Below, piece by piece: positions 38,054-46,889 of a stretch of 64,000 nucleotides of DNA (position 1 is its first letter; each line of letters begins with the position of its first letter). The stretch is from positions 1-64,000 of the forward strand of contig JBJECG010000065.1 of the NCBI GenBank assembly GCA_051870875.1, written 5' to 3'. A program made the position numbers and the translations under genes. Origin of the DNA: Aphodosoma sp051870875. Lineage in GTDB: Bacteria; Bacteroidota; Bacteroidia; Bacteroidales; Paludibacteraceae. The notes beneath the pieces are model-generated. The model was not told the DNA's origin. It saw only the letters and a program-made list of their open reading frames with translations, and searched no databases.

Positions 38054-39226
38054 ATGGAAAACAAACCGCTCTGGAAATCCGTCTTGTTCCATATTTCAGC
38101 ACTTCTTGTAGGAGCTCTTTTCATCTATTCCGGCTTTGTCAAAGCCATCGACCCGCTCGGCACCGTCTACAAAATCCAGGACTACCTCGAAGTAATGCAC
38201 CTCGAAATATTCAACCCCCTCGCCATCGTAGCCTCATTCGGACTCTTCACCCTCGAATTTGTGGCAGGCACGCTTCTCCTCATCCGCATCAACCTGCCGG
38301 CAGGGCTGTGGATTGCCACCATACTCATGACCGCCATGACCCCGCTCACCCTCTGGATAGCCGTTGCCGACCCCGTTTCGGACTGCGGCTGCTTCGGCGA
38401 CGCCCTCGTCATATCCAACTGGGCCACTTTCTGGAAAAACATCGTGATCGACATGCTGCTAATACTGATGTGGCTCTGGCGCAAACAGTGTTACCGCCAC
38501 TGGCTCACAAAACTTCCGTCATGGATTACCACGGCCACTATAGCTGTCATTATCATCGGATTCGGCATACACGCCATCAACAACCTGCCGGTCATAGACT
38601 TCCGTCCATACAAGACCGGTACCGACATCATCGAAGCCATGCAGCTGCCAGAAGGAGCAAAACCCGACATTTATGAAACCACATTCATATACAGCCGCGA
38701 CGGCGAAGAGCGTTCGTTCTCGCTTCAGGATGCCCCATACAACGACTCCGCCTGGACTTTCGTGTCCCAAAACACACGTCTTGTAGAAAAAGGCGACGAA
38801 CCACCGATCCACGACTTCTCGATAGCCACCCCCGAAGGCGATGACATCACATACGACATACTCGGAAGCGAAGGCCGCTACTACATAGCCGTAATGTACG
38901 ACCTTGCAAAAACCAATCTGAAGTCACTTGCCAACGTAGACAGCCTCTACCGTCAGGCCCTGGAAGAGGGAGCCGGCTTCATAGCCCTCACGGCATCGGC
39001 AGACATGATCGACGAATTCAGGGAGCGGCACAATATAGAGTACGACTTTGCGCTCACCGACCCCATCCAACTCAAAACCATGGTACGGGCCAACCCCGGT
39101 ATCGTGGTGCTCGAAGGTTCCGTAATCGCCGACAAGTTCAACCCCAACTGGTGCCATTACAGACGCCGGAACGACAGACATCAAGAGGTCAGCGGAAAAC
39201 CAGCTGCACGACAAGCCAAGATGTAG
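38054..39226 (+). CDS. DoxX/MauE-like membrane protein with thioredoxin-like tail (BT_3928 family)
   Basis: A 390-residue protein usually found just before tpiA. Four or five membrane helices fill about 10-180, with the CGCFGD motif at about 115 as in MauE/DoxX-like proteins. A periplasmic C-terminal part (about 200-365) resembles a peroxiredoxin-like fold without an obvious CxxC. The last ~25 residues are unusually rich in Arg and His (WCHYRRRNDRHQ) and do not resemble the expected fold, so a late frameshift is possible. Function is unknown; a role in redox or electron delivery is inference. Confidence 0.82.
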   Translation: MENKPLWKSVLFHISALLVGALFIYSGFVKAIDPLGTVYKIQDYLEVMHLEIFNPLAIVASFGLFTLEFVAGTLLLIRINLPAGLWIATILMTAMTPLTLWIAVADPVSDCGCFGDALVISNWATFWKNIVIDMLLILMWLWRKQCYRHWLTKLPSWITTATIAVIIIGFGIHAINNLPVIDFRPYKTGTDIIEAMQLPEGAKPDIYETTFIYSRDGEERSFSLQDAPYNDSAWTFVSQNTRLVEKGDEPPIHDFSIATPEGDDITYDILGSEGRYYIAVMYDLAKTNLKSLANVDSLYRQALEEGAGFIALTASADMIDEFRERHNIEYDFALTDPIQLKTMVRANPGIVVLEGSVIADKFNPNWCHYRRRNDRHQEVSGKPAARQAKM

Positions 39227-39279
39227 CTTTCATGAGTTACTTGTTACGAATCACACCAACTTCTTAAAACTATACCATT

Positions 39280-40029
39280 ATGAGAAAAAACATTGTGGCA
39301 GGCAACTGGAAAATGAACAAGACCCTGCAGGAAGGCATGGCTTTGGTAGCCGAACTCAAAGAAAAGGTACAGAATCCGAAATGCGATGTAATCATCGGGA
39401 CTCCATTCATACACCTTGCCCAGGCTGCCGCCATGCTCAAAGGCAGCCCTATCGCAGTAGCAGCCGAGAACTGTGCCGACCACACATCGGGAGCCTATAC
39501 GGGCGAAGTGTCGGCAGCTATGGTGGCTTCGACAGGAGCCGCCTACTGTATCATAGGCCACTCCGAACGTCGCGCATATTACGGTGAAAGCTACGACATA
39601 CTCCGCGAGAAAGTCTGCCTTGCACTTGGGGAGAACCTCCGCCCCATATTCTGCATCGGCGAGAAAAAAGAGGAGCGCGAAGCCGGCCGCCAGAACGAAG
39701 TGGTAAAAGCACAGCTCGAAGGGTCGGTATTCAATCTCACCGCCGGAGAGTTTTCAAAACTCGTCATCGCCTACGAGCCGGTATGGGCTATCGGCACAGG
39801 GCTTACAGCCACTCCCGAACAGGCACAGGAGATCCACGCATACATCCGCAGCCTCATAGCCGGCAAATACGGCAACGATACAGCCGACAACACCACAATA
39901 CTATACGGCGGCAGCTGCAACGCCAAAAATGCAGCAGGACTGTTTGCCAATCCCGATATAGACGGCGGCCTGATTGGCGGCGCATCGCTCAAAGCCGATG
40001 ATTTCTGTGCCATAGTCAACGCTTTCTGA
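39280..40029 (+). CDS. tpiA: triosephosphate isomerase
   Basis: A 249-residue glycolytic enzyme interconverting dihydroxyacetone phosphate and glyceraldehyde 3-phosphate. Catalytic residues are all present: Lys11 in AGNWKMN, His94 in IIGHSERR, Glu166 in AYEPVWAIGTG. The phosphate loop GGASL and the YGGSCNAKNA strand are intact. It starts 53 bases after the DoxX-type gene and ends before a long hairpin. Confidence 0.97.
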   Translation: MRKNIVAGNWKMNKTLQEGMALVAELKEKVQNPKCDVIIGTPFIHLAQAAAMLKGSPIAVAAENCADHTSGAYTGEVSAAMVASTGAAYCIIGHSERRAYYGESYDILREKVCLALGENLRPIFCIGEKKEEREAGRQNEVVKAQLEGSVFNLTAGEFSKLVIAYEPVWAIGTGLTATPEQAQEIHAYIRSLIAGKYGNDTADNTTILYGGSCNAKNAAGLFANPDIDGGLIGGASLKADDFCAIVNAF

Positions 40030-40050
40030 TCCATTGCCGGACACGATACG

Positions 40051-40103
40051 ATGAAACTGCGGGAAACCCGGGTCAGTACAGCCAGGATTTCCCGCAGTTT
40101 CAT
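40051..40103 (+). terminator. hairpin after tpiA
   Basis: A perfect 16-base stem (40051-40066 with 40088-40103) and a 21-base loop, 22 bases after the tpiA stop. It lacks a T-run outside the stem. Confidence 0.65.
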
Positions 40104-40235
40104 AATGTACTGAGCCAGCATAAAATACGGCATATCCGGATACCTCATTCCGTAAGGGACATGTATCCGATTCATGACAAATCCGGCCCTGGAAAAAATA
40201 TTTTCACCATTTCACGCATATTTACGTTCAAAAAT

Positions 40236-40266
40236 TTTGTCTGTTCAAAAAAAACATATACTTTTG
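40236..40266 (+). promoter_or_regulatory. promoter of the two-repeat lipoprotein
   Basis: TTTG at 40236-40239 and TACTTTTG at 40259-40266, spacer 19, close to the Bacteroidota consensus. Confidence 0.7.
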
Positions 40267-40329
40267 CTACGTTGAATAATCAAAAACGGCAAAAATGTTT
40301 TTCACCAATTATTTTTTAATTTCAAAATC

Positions 40330-41256
40330 ATGAAAAAGACCTTATTATCAAAGATGTCGGCTGTAATTATGTCAGCCGCTCTTGCAGTTTCTTTTGTTTC
40401 TTGCGGCGGGAATGGTGGTGATCCCAAACCCCCGACACCCGAAAAGCCGACCATCAAAATCGAAGTATCGAATATAACGGATTGCAGCGCTGAGGTGTCA
40501 TTCACCCCGTCAGACAACGAAATGATGTACATAGCCCAATATATGCCAGTATCGGCATTTACCTCTGCCGAAGAGATCATCGCAGATCAAAAGGAGTACA
40601 TGGAAATGGTGGCAAGCCAATATCAGATGGATTTGGCAGACGTTATCGAACAATTAACAATGACAGGAGCCCAAGAGAATATACCCATGGGGGGCCTCGA
40701 TCCTGAAACCAAATACTATGTCTTCGCTTTCGGCATTGACCTCGAAGGCAATGCACTCACAGATTTTGTCAAGGCTGAAGTTGCCACAAAAAAACTTGTC
40801 AGACAAGACGTAACCTTTACAATCGATGCCACAGCAACCGATACCATAATTGATGTGACAGTAACACCAAGTGATCCCAACGCCCTTTACTACTTCGATA
40901 TCGCACCGAAAGCAAACTTCACTGATGTTCCGACCTGCATCGAAAGTCTGTTGGCATTTTATGCCCAGATGGGTTATTCAGCTTCTGATGTATGCGAAGG
41001 TTTGGCCAGCAAAGGAACTGACGGATATAAATTCGACGGCGTTGAACCAAACACTACATATGTAGTATTTGCAGTGGGCATCAACACAGCATTCATACCT
41101 AACAGCGATGCAGCAACAAAGGAAATCACAACCGCAGCATCAGCTTCGGCAAGCGTGTACGCACCTGCCCTTCCGGCATACAGATCACTGAGAACCGACA
41201 AAGTGGACGTCAATGCCAATCCTTTCTGCAAAACATTCCGCTTCCGCACAAAATAA
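40330..41256 (+). CDS. lipoprotein with two tandem Ig/FN3-like repeats
   Basis: A 308-residue lipoprotein with signal MKKTLLSK...AVSFVSC, acceptor cysteine at 25, then a Gly/Pro-rich linker. Two repeats follow, about 43-152 and 156-266. Each has a beta-sandwich start (VSNITDCSAEVSFTPSD; IDATATDTIIDVTVTPSD), a helical insert of about 35 residues, and an end like LDPETKYYVFAFGID / VEPNTTYVVFAVGIN. The strand pattern is fibronectin-III-like with an unusual helical insertion. Function unknown; likely surface or periplasmic binding. It has its own promoter and terminator, so it is a single-gene unit. Confidence 0.8.
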   Translation: MKKTLLSKMSAVIMSAALAVSFVSCGGNGGDPKPPTPEKPTIKIEVSNITDCSAEVSFTPSDNEMMYIAQYMPVSAFTSAEEIIADQKEYMEMVASQYQMDLADVIEQLTMTGAQENIPMGGLDPETKYYVFAFGIDLEGNALTDFVKAEVATKKLVRQDVTFTIDATATDTIIDVTVTPSDPNALYYFDIAPKANFTDVPTCIESLLAFYAQMGYSASDVCEGLASKGTDGYKFDGVEPNTTYVVFAVGINTAFIPNSDAATKEITTAASASASVYAPALPAYRSLRTDKVDVNANPFCKTFRFRTK

Positions 41257-41307
41257 GCGGTATGCAGTGATTGCCGTTCTGCAATCCGATGCATACAAGC
41301 ATCTATA

Positions 41308-41356
41308 AAGAATCCCCCGTTTTTCAGCTTTTTGCCGGAAAACGGGGATTCTTTTT
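41308..41356 (+). terminator. terminator after the two-repeat lipoprotein
   Basis: About 16 paired bases with one bulged C, GC-rich core, and a T-run at the 3' arm: a standard intrinsic terminator. Confidence 0.85.
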
Positions 41357-41426
41357 ACATACTTCTCTAAATTGAGTGTCCGGAATACCGTTTTATCCAC
41401 CAAAATGTAAAAAATATTGCCCGGCA

Positions 41427-41458
41427 TTTGTTTTTTATATTAATTTGGAGTACCTTTG
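41427..41458 (+). promoter_or_regulatory. promoter of the HU gene
   Basis: TTTG at 41427-41430 and TACCTTTG at 41451-41458, spacer 20: a perfect consensus, fitting an abundant protein. Confidence 0.8.
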
Positions 41459-41521
41459 TCATGCCGTAAGTAGATTATTCACCGAGTGATATTATTTCTC
41501 TAACCAAAAACCTCAATCAGA

Positions 41522-41794
41522 ATGACAAAAACAGAATTGGCAGCAGCGGTTGCAGAACAAGCCCAATTGACTAAGGTCGATGCCAAAAAAGCGGTTGACG
41601 CTGTATTTGAGATCATAAAAAACGCCTTGTCAAACGAAGAACCGGTGTCTCTTATCGGCTTTGGAACATTTTCCATTACCGAACGCAGCGAACGTAAAGG
41701 AGTGAATCCTGCAACGAAACAAACCATTGTGATTCCTGCCAGAAAATCCGTCAGATTCAAGGCCGGAGCCGCACTCAACGAAAAAATCAAATAA
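41522..41794 (+). CDS. HU-family DNA-binding protein
   Basis: A 90-residue histone-like protein that bends and compacts DNA as a dimer. The N-terminal helices (MTKTELAAAVAEQAQLTKVDAKKAVDA...) and GFGTFSITERSERKGVNPATKQTIVIPARKSVRFKAG arm region match the family, with the proline that intercalates in DNA inside NPATKQ. It has a perfect promoter and its own terminator. Confidence 0.95.
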   Translation: MTKTELAAAVAEQAQLTKVDAKKAVDAVFEIIKNALSNEEPVSLIGFGTFSITERSERKGVNPATKQTIVIPARKSVRFKAGAALNEKIK

Positions 41795-41870
41795 CAATTC
41801 CCCATACGCAGCTGCCGGACAACCTCCGTTGCCGCGGCAACCTGCCATCGGATTGACATCTCACACAAGA

Positions 41871-41920
41871 CCGGAGGCTGTACAGAGTCATCATACTCCA
41901 TACGGCCTCCGGCCTTTTTT
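41871..41920 (+). terminator. terminator after the HU gene
   Basis: An 8-base GC-rich stem (41871-41878 with 41905-41912), a 26-base loop and a clear run of T. Confidence 0.8.
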
Positions 41921-42350
41921 CCCAAAATCCGGTCTTTTCCCAAAACGGGGATGTCCGCGCAAATCAGCCGTAATATTTACGCCTTAACTACAAACATACG
42001 CCGGTCAATGTAGCCGCCGGCACTTTTTCCTGCCGGATGTACCACTTTGCCGTCGGAGTTGCAGGATTTGTCCGGCAAACTATATATCCAGGAAGATCAA
42101 TGCGGACTCTCCGTTTGCAAGAAACGGATATCCTGGGAGGAGAAAGTGCAGATTCGTCTTTTGCATTGCACCGGTCCAAGCTTAATTTGATTGTTGTCAT
42201 GACAAACTCTTTTTGTATGTTGCTGCAACCGGACCGCTTGCAAACGTTTTGCAAACAAACAGGGTGTTTTTGATCGTCTGGGGGCATTCTGGGTCAAAAA
42301 AGTGCAAAACCGATATGTTTTTGACGCCCTTTTGACATAACAATGCACAA
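41921..42350. other. gene-free interval with palindromes
   Basis: About 430 bases without a gene I can support. It contains TTGTCATGACAA at 42194-42205 (a perfect 12-base palindrome), TTGCAAA-CGT-TTTGCAA at 42238-42254 (a perfect inverted repeat), and a nested fold around 42092-42150 (CCAGGA with TCCTGG enclosing CCGTTT with AAACGG). Confidence 0.5.
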
Positions 42351-42397
42351 AAAAGCATTGATTATCCGCTTTTAGCTGCTTCATAATCAATGCTTTT
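42351..42397 (-). terminator. terminator of tRNA-Pro
   Basis: A 15-base perfect stem (42351-42365 with 42383-42397) followed on the minus strand by a T-run; 8 bases after the tRNA. Confidence 0.85.
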
Positions 42398-42404
42398 CAT
42401 TTTG

Positions 42405-42479
42405 TCGGGGTGACTGGATTCGAACCAGCGACCACACGCCCCCCAGACGTGTACTCTAACCGGACTGAGCTACGCCCCG
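42405..42479 (-). tRNA. tRNA-Pro (GGG)
   Basis: A 75-base cloverleaf without an encoded CCA. The anticodon loop CTGGGGG gives anticodon GGG, the anticodon stem is CACGT/GCGTG, and the T arm is GCTGG/CCAGT with loop TTCGAAT. The acceptor stem CGGGGCG/CACCCCG pairs except at 6:67 (C opposite A). Confidence 0.93.
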
Positions 42480-42821
42480 ATTTTACGGCTGCAAAGGTAC
42501 TGCTTTATTTTCGTTTATGCAATCTTTTGCGGTTATTTTATGCGTTTTCATTAAAGTCCGCCCCATATCCACCATGCCACAGACCCACGTACAAGTCAGG
42601 AATTACGTACAATGTCCGTAAAAAATCACCCGACATGCCACAGCTTGCCATCCAAACGTCCGGATACAGACTATATAGCACTCACAGACAACACGATACA
42701 TGCCGCTACAGAGCGATTGACATTTCCCGATATTTTACGTAACAGAATTATTGTTTTGCTCACTTTTTATAAAAATGTGCAGTTTTCGGGCAAATCAGCA
42801 TACTATGTACAAAAAAAACTG
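42480..42821. other. intergenic region between tRNA-Pro and the acyl-CoA synthetase
   Basis: About 340 bases. The tRNA promoter lies at 42492-42499 on the minus strand and the next gene's -7 box at 42822; between them I see no gene or strong structure. Confidence 0.4.
42492..42499 (-). promoter_or_regulatory. -7 box of tRNA-Pro
   Basis: TACCTTTG on the minus strand, 12 bases before the tRNA 5' end, with a TTG about 20 bases upstream of it (42520-42522). Confidence 0.65.
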
Positions 42822-42829
42822 TACCTTTG
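42822..42829 (+). promoter_or_regulatory. -7 box of the acyl-CoA synthetase gene
   Basis: TACCTTTG, 80 bases upstream of the ATG at 42910. Confidence 0.6.
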
Positions 42830-42909
42830 CCGGAGAAACCAAAACTAAAGAACTCCAGATTGCCACCCAACCGGCAATTTCATGGTAGAACCACAAAAAA
42901 GAAACATAT

Positions 42910-44580
42910 ATGATCAGTGATAATTTGGTACGTCTTTTTGAGAACAGCATGAAGCAAAACTGGGATCTCCCGGCCTTTACCGACTACAACGAAAAAAAGA
43001 CCTATACCTACGGCGAAGTGGCCCGCGAAGTGGCCCGTCTGCATCTGCTGTTCAAAAAGACAGGATTCGGGAAAGGAGACAAACTGGCATTGATCGGCAA
43101 GAACGGCTCCCACTGGTGCATCACATACATTGCCACGGTAACGTACGGAGCTGTAATCGTGCCCATCCTGCAAGACTTCAACCCCGCCGACATAAAGCAC
43201 ATCGTCAACCACTCCGACGCCAAACTGCTTTTCATAAGCAACAACCTCAGCGAGAATATCTACGAGGATGACCTCCTCTATATAGAGGGCATATTTTCCC
43301 TGGAGACATTCAAATGCACATACAGCATAGAAGGCTCAAAGGCAGCAAAGGCAAGCGAAGAGCTTGATGCCATGTTTGCCGAGACGTATCCCGACGGATT
43401 TACAGCGGCCGATGTACTGTACCCCACAATACCGAACTCCGAGCTGGCTTGCATAAGCTATACATCGGGAACCACCGGATTCAGCAAGGGCGTGATGCTC
43501 TCAGCCAATGCCCTGGCCGGTAACGTCCAGTTCGGCATCCACACCCACCTGCTTGAACGCGGGGACCGAGCTCTGGCATTTCTGCCGTTGGCCCACGCCT
43601 ACGGGTGTGCTTTCGATTTCCTGACATCATTCTGCGCCGGCTCCCACACCACATATCTCGGAAAAATCCCGTCACCGAAAATACTGCTCAAGGCATTTTC
43701 AGAAGTGCGCCCCACGGTGATATTCACCGTACCGCTTATCATAGAAAAGATATACCGCAAGCAGATACAGCCCATGCTTGAGAGGCGCAGCATAAAATGG
43801 GCTCTCAACATACCGTTTATAGACAGTACGGTACTCGGTACCATAAACAGCAGGCTGACCGAGGCATTCGGCAACGGATTCAAGGAGGTGATTATCGGCG
43901 GTGCACCGATGAACCCCGACGCCGAGGAGTTTTTCAAGAAAATAGGTTTCCGCTTCACCGTAGGTTACGGTATGACCGAATGCGCCCCACTCATCAGCTA
44001 TACACCATGGAGCGAATACAAACTCCACTCCGTAGGCAGGACCCTGCCGTTGATGGAAGCCAGAATCCTTTCCGACGATCCGCAGAACGAAGTGGGCGAA
44101 ATACTGGTACGCGGAGAGAACCTGATGTCAGGCTACTACAAAAACGAAGAGGCAACCAAAGCCGTGCTCGATGAGGAAGGCTGGTTGCACACGGGCGATA
44201 TGGGCACTATGGATCACGACGGAACCCTCTATATCCGCGGACGCAACAAAAACATGCTCCTCGGACCGAGCGGGCAGAATATCTACCCTGAAGAGATTGA
44301 GGCCCGTCTCAACAATATGCCGTTTGTGCTTGAAAGTCTCGTACTGCAAAATTCAGAAAACAAACTTGTGGCTCTCATCGTACCAGATTACGATGCCACA
44401 GACGAAGCCAAACTCAACCACAAGCAACTGGAGGAGTCTATGGAAGAAAACCGCCGCGCCGTAAACGAGCAGACCGCGGCCTATGAGAATATAGTGAAAA
44501 TCCAGCTCTATCCGCACGAATTCGAGAAAACCCCGAAAAAAAGCATCAAACGTTATCTATATGTGAACCAGATGAAGTGA
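42910..44580 (+). CDS. AMP-binding long-chain acyl-CoA synthetase
   Basis: A 556-residue adenylate-forming enzyme that would activate fatty acids to acyl-CoA. Core motifs: YTSGTTGFSKGVMLS (about 180-194, P-loop), VGYGMTECAP, the hinge HTGDMG and RGRNKNMLLGPSGQNIYPEEIE, and the catalytic lysine region TPKKSIKRYLY at the C-terminus. It resembles the short AMP-forming synthetases common in Bacteroidota. Substrate chain length is not readable. Flippase and glycosyltransferase genes follow on the same strand after 124 bases. Confidence 0.93.
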   Translation: MISDNLVRLFENSMKQNWDLPAFTDYNEKKTYTYGEVAREVARLHLLFKKTGFGKGDKLALIGKNGSHWCITYIATVTYGAVIVPILQDFNPADIKHIVNHSDAKLLFISNNLSENIYEDDLLYIEGIFSLETFKCTYSIEGSKAAKASEELDAMFAETYPDGFTAADVLYPTIPNSELACISYTSGTTGFSKGVMLSANALAGNVQFGIHTHLLERGDRALAFLPLAHAYGCAFDFLTSFCAGSHTTYLGKIPSPKILLKAFSEVRPTVIFTVPLIIEKIYRKQIQPMLERRSIKWALNIPFIDSTVLGTINSRLTEAFGNGFKEVIIGGAPMNPDAEEFFKKIGFRFTVGYGMTECAPLISYTPWSEYKLHSVGRTLPLMEARILSDDPQNEVGEILVRGENLMSGYYKNEEATKAVLDEEGWLHTGDMGTMDHDGTLYIRGRNKNMLLGPSGQNIYPEEIEARLNNMPFVLESLVLQNSENKLVALIVPDYDATDEAKLNHKQLEESMEENRRAVNEQTAAYENIVKIQLYPHEFEKTPKKSIKRYLYVNQMK

Positions 44581-44704
44581 AAATGCCGGCTTCATCACAA
44601 ATGCCTGTAATATCATAAGCAAGCACAGACTCATACCGGACAGACTGTCAAACGTCATAAATCCGCTGCTGCGGAATGCCGGCATTATACACAACTATTC
44701 GCAC

Positions 44705-45886
44705 ATGACCGCAGCCCAGATAGCCGCTGCGGTCATTAGTCTGTGTATATACCCTTACGTGATACGTTGTGTGGGGGCTGACAATTACGGATGGTATGCT
44801 TTCGGCGTCTCGTTGACCAGCTATTTCGCAACATTCATATCGTTCGGGCTGAAATTCCCCGCAGTGAAAGCCATCGTCGAACAAACCGGTGACAGTCATG
44901 CCACAAACCGGACAGTGACAACCATCTATCTCATAAAAGCAGGACTTACCTTTGTCTCGGCCATTCTTTTCACGCTGATGGTGACATGTGTACCTGCACT
45001 CCGGCAACACTGGCAACTGCTGCTATGCTCCTTTGGGATGGTATTGCATGAGATGATGCTGCCGCAATGGTTCTACCAAGGCAGACAGGAAATGCAATAC
45101 GTCACCTATATTTCAGTCGGAGCCAGACTGTTGTCCGTTCCGTTTGTATTCACACAGGTGAAATCGGAATCCGACATAGTATTGTATGCCGCCATTTCAT
45201 CGGGGTTTATGGTACTGGCAGCCGTTATATGCACAGTGCATATAATGGTGCGTTACAAAGTGCGATTCGTAAAAGTCACTACGATGCAGGTAACGGATAT
45301 GGTGCGCAGTGCGCTGCCATTCCTCTCTTCCGATGCCATAACGGTCATGAAATCCGAAACCGGCACCATGCTCATAGGCTCGCTGCTCGGCATGCGCGAT
45401 GTGGCCCTTTACGATCTGGCGAACAAGATAGTCACCATTCCGCGTCTGTTCATCACCAATATCAACCAGGCAATCTTCCCTGCCGTCGTGGCCAACAGGA
45501 ACAGGAATGTACGGCGCATCATCAGGATCGAATACCTTGTCGGGTCTGCGGCATTCCTGCTCGTAACGCTGTGCGCCTATCCGGCAGTGCTTGTACTGGG
45601 CGGCTCCGACATGCTGGCTGCCACACCTGTAGTGATCATACTGAGCCTTACCATCATCACTTATCTGGTAGTGGGGGCATACATAAGCTTTGTGTTTGTA
45701 CCCGGAAACCGCTACAGACTGGTAACGTACAACCAGGCAGTAGCTTTCCTGTCGTTTATCATACCGGGCATACCGGCCGTGATGATATGGCACAACGTCC
45801 TTGCCCTGACAATTGCCATGGCTTTGTCGGGTTTTGCCGAAATAGCATTCTGCAAAACAGTTATCCGAAAAAATCATCTGCTATGA
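44705..45886 (+). CDS. Wzx-like oligosaccharide flippase (annotated from its first ATG)
   Basis: A 393-residue polytopic membrane protein of the polysaccharide-exporter superfamily, moving lipid-linked sugar chains across the inner membrane. It has the family order of helices with motifs such as YPYVIRCVGADNYGWYAFG and PQWFYQGRQEM. The frame stays open and homologous-looking for ~31 codons before the first ATG (…NPLLRNAGIIHNYSH|M), matching the usual flippase N-terminus, yet no ATG, GTG or TTG is in that stretch. Possible starts are ATA/ATC near 44612-44617, CTG at 44645, or a mutated start. Its stop overlaps the next gene's start (ATGA). Confidence 0.85.
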   Translation: MTAAQIAAAVISLCIYPYVIRCVGADNYGWYAFGVSLTSYFATFISFGLKFPAVKAIVEQTGDSHATNRTVTTIYLIKAGLTFVSAILFTLMVTCVPALRQHWQLLLCSFGMVLHEMMLPQWFYQGRQEMQYVTYISVGARLLSVPFVFTQVKSESDIVLYAAISSGFMVLAAVICTVHIMVRYKVRFVKVTTMQVTDMVRSALPFLSSDAITVMKSETGTMLIGSLLGMRDVALYDLANKIVTIPRLFITNINQAIFPAVVANRNRNVRRIIRIEYLVGSAAFLLVTLCAYPAVLVLGGSDMLAATPVVIILSLTIITYLVVGAYISFVFVPGNRYRLVTYNQAVAFLSFIIPGIPAVMIWHNVLALTIAMALSGFAEIAFCKTVIRKNHLL

Positions 45887-46881
45887 ACAGAGTGTCGATC
45901 ATCATCCCGGTGTACGGTACCGAACGTTATGTCAGGCGTTGCGCCGAAAGCCTTTTTGCCCAGACATATGACAATATCGAATACATTTTCATCGATGACT
46001 GCACCCCCGACCATGCCATCAGCGCAATAACGGAAGTCCTGGACGCTTACCCGCACCGCAGCAGCCAGGTGAAGACAATCCGCCACGAACGCAATATGGG
46101 TGTGGAAGAATCGCGCATTTCAGGAATCAGAGCTGCGACAGGCAATTATATTGCATTTACAGACAGCGATGATTTCATTGACCGTGACATGATAGGGACA
46201 ATGCTCGGAAAGGCCGTCGAAACCGATGCTGACATAGTAGTATGCGATATAATGCTGGAATCAGGCTCCAACCGCAAGACATATCTCAGCGATTACGTAA
46301 GCCCCGATCCCGATGACTGGTTGCGCGATATGATAATTAACGGAAAATCACACGGCTACCTTCATAACAAGCTCTACCGCGCCACGCTGTTTGCCGGTAT
46401 ACATTTCCCTATGCCGCGTATAAGTTACGCCGAAGACTGGTGGGCAAACATACAGCTCTGCCATGCCGCCAAACTGATTGTCCACATCCGGCGGGCCATG
46501 TACCATTACGTGACAAACTCCGCCTCCTCTATTTCCAAAGCCAAGAACTCACGGCACTTCAACGACACAATAATATTCTGGAACAGAGTAGAATGTTTCA
46601 TAAAACAATGGAATCTGACGGCCGACTACCCTACGCTCATACCACAACTCAAACTGCGCTCCAAAGCATCTCTGATGCTCTCCGTTGACAATGCAGACAC
46701 CCGGCGGCAGTTCAAGGCGATGTTTCCGGAATGCAAGAGCTATGAGAATGCCACATTCAATCCGGTATTGCGCAAAGGCGAACGGCTGACACTGTGGCTG
46801 CTACGCCACAATCTATACCATTCAATAGGTTTGCTGCGAAAAATACTCATCTGGAGAAGCATGATACAATCCGGCAGATAA
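45883..46881 (+). CDS. family 2 glycosyltransferase
   Basis: A 332-residue GT-A-fold enzyme adding a sugar from a nucleotide donor. It has VSIIIPVYGTERYVRRCAESL at the N-terminus, then IFIDDCTPD, a RNMGVEESR acceptor loop and the DSDD metal motif (FTDSDDFIDRD, about 92-102). The ATG overlaps the flippase stop by four bases (ATGA), so the two are translated together and probably make or export one glycan. The frame is open far upstream, but that part runs antiparallel in meaning to the flippase and is not the real start. Donor and acceptor cannot be predicted. Confidence 0.93.
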   Translation: MNRVSIIIPVYGTERYVRRCAESLFAQTYDNIEYIFIDDCTPDHAISAITEVLDAYPHRSSQVKTIRHERNMGVEESRISGIRAATGNYIAFTDSDDFIDRDMIGTMLGKAVETDADIVVCDIMLESGSNRKTYLSDYVSPDPDDWLRDMIINGKSHGYLHNKLYRATLFAGIHFPMPRISYAEDWWANIQLCHAAKLIVHIRRAMYHYVTNSASSISKAKNSRHFNDTIIFWNRVECFIKQWNLTADYPTLIPQLKLRSKASLMLSVDNADTRRQFKAMFPECKSYENATFNPVLRKGERLTLWLLRHNLYHSIGLLRKILIWRSMIQSGR

Positions 46882-46889
46882 TAACGGTT

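Noticed and set aside
45067..45882. Extended N-terminus for the glycosyltransferase
   Set aside because: The extra ~270 codons overlap the flippase in another frame; the family start MNRVSIIIPVY lies at 45883 with an ATGA overlap.
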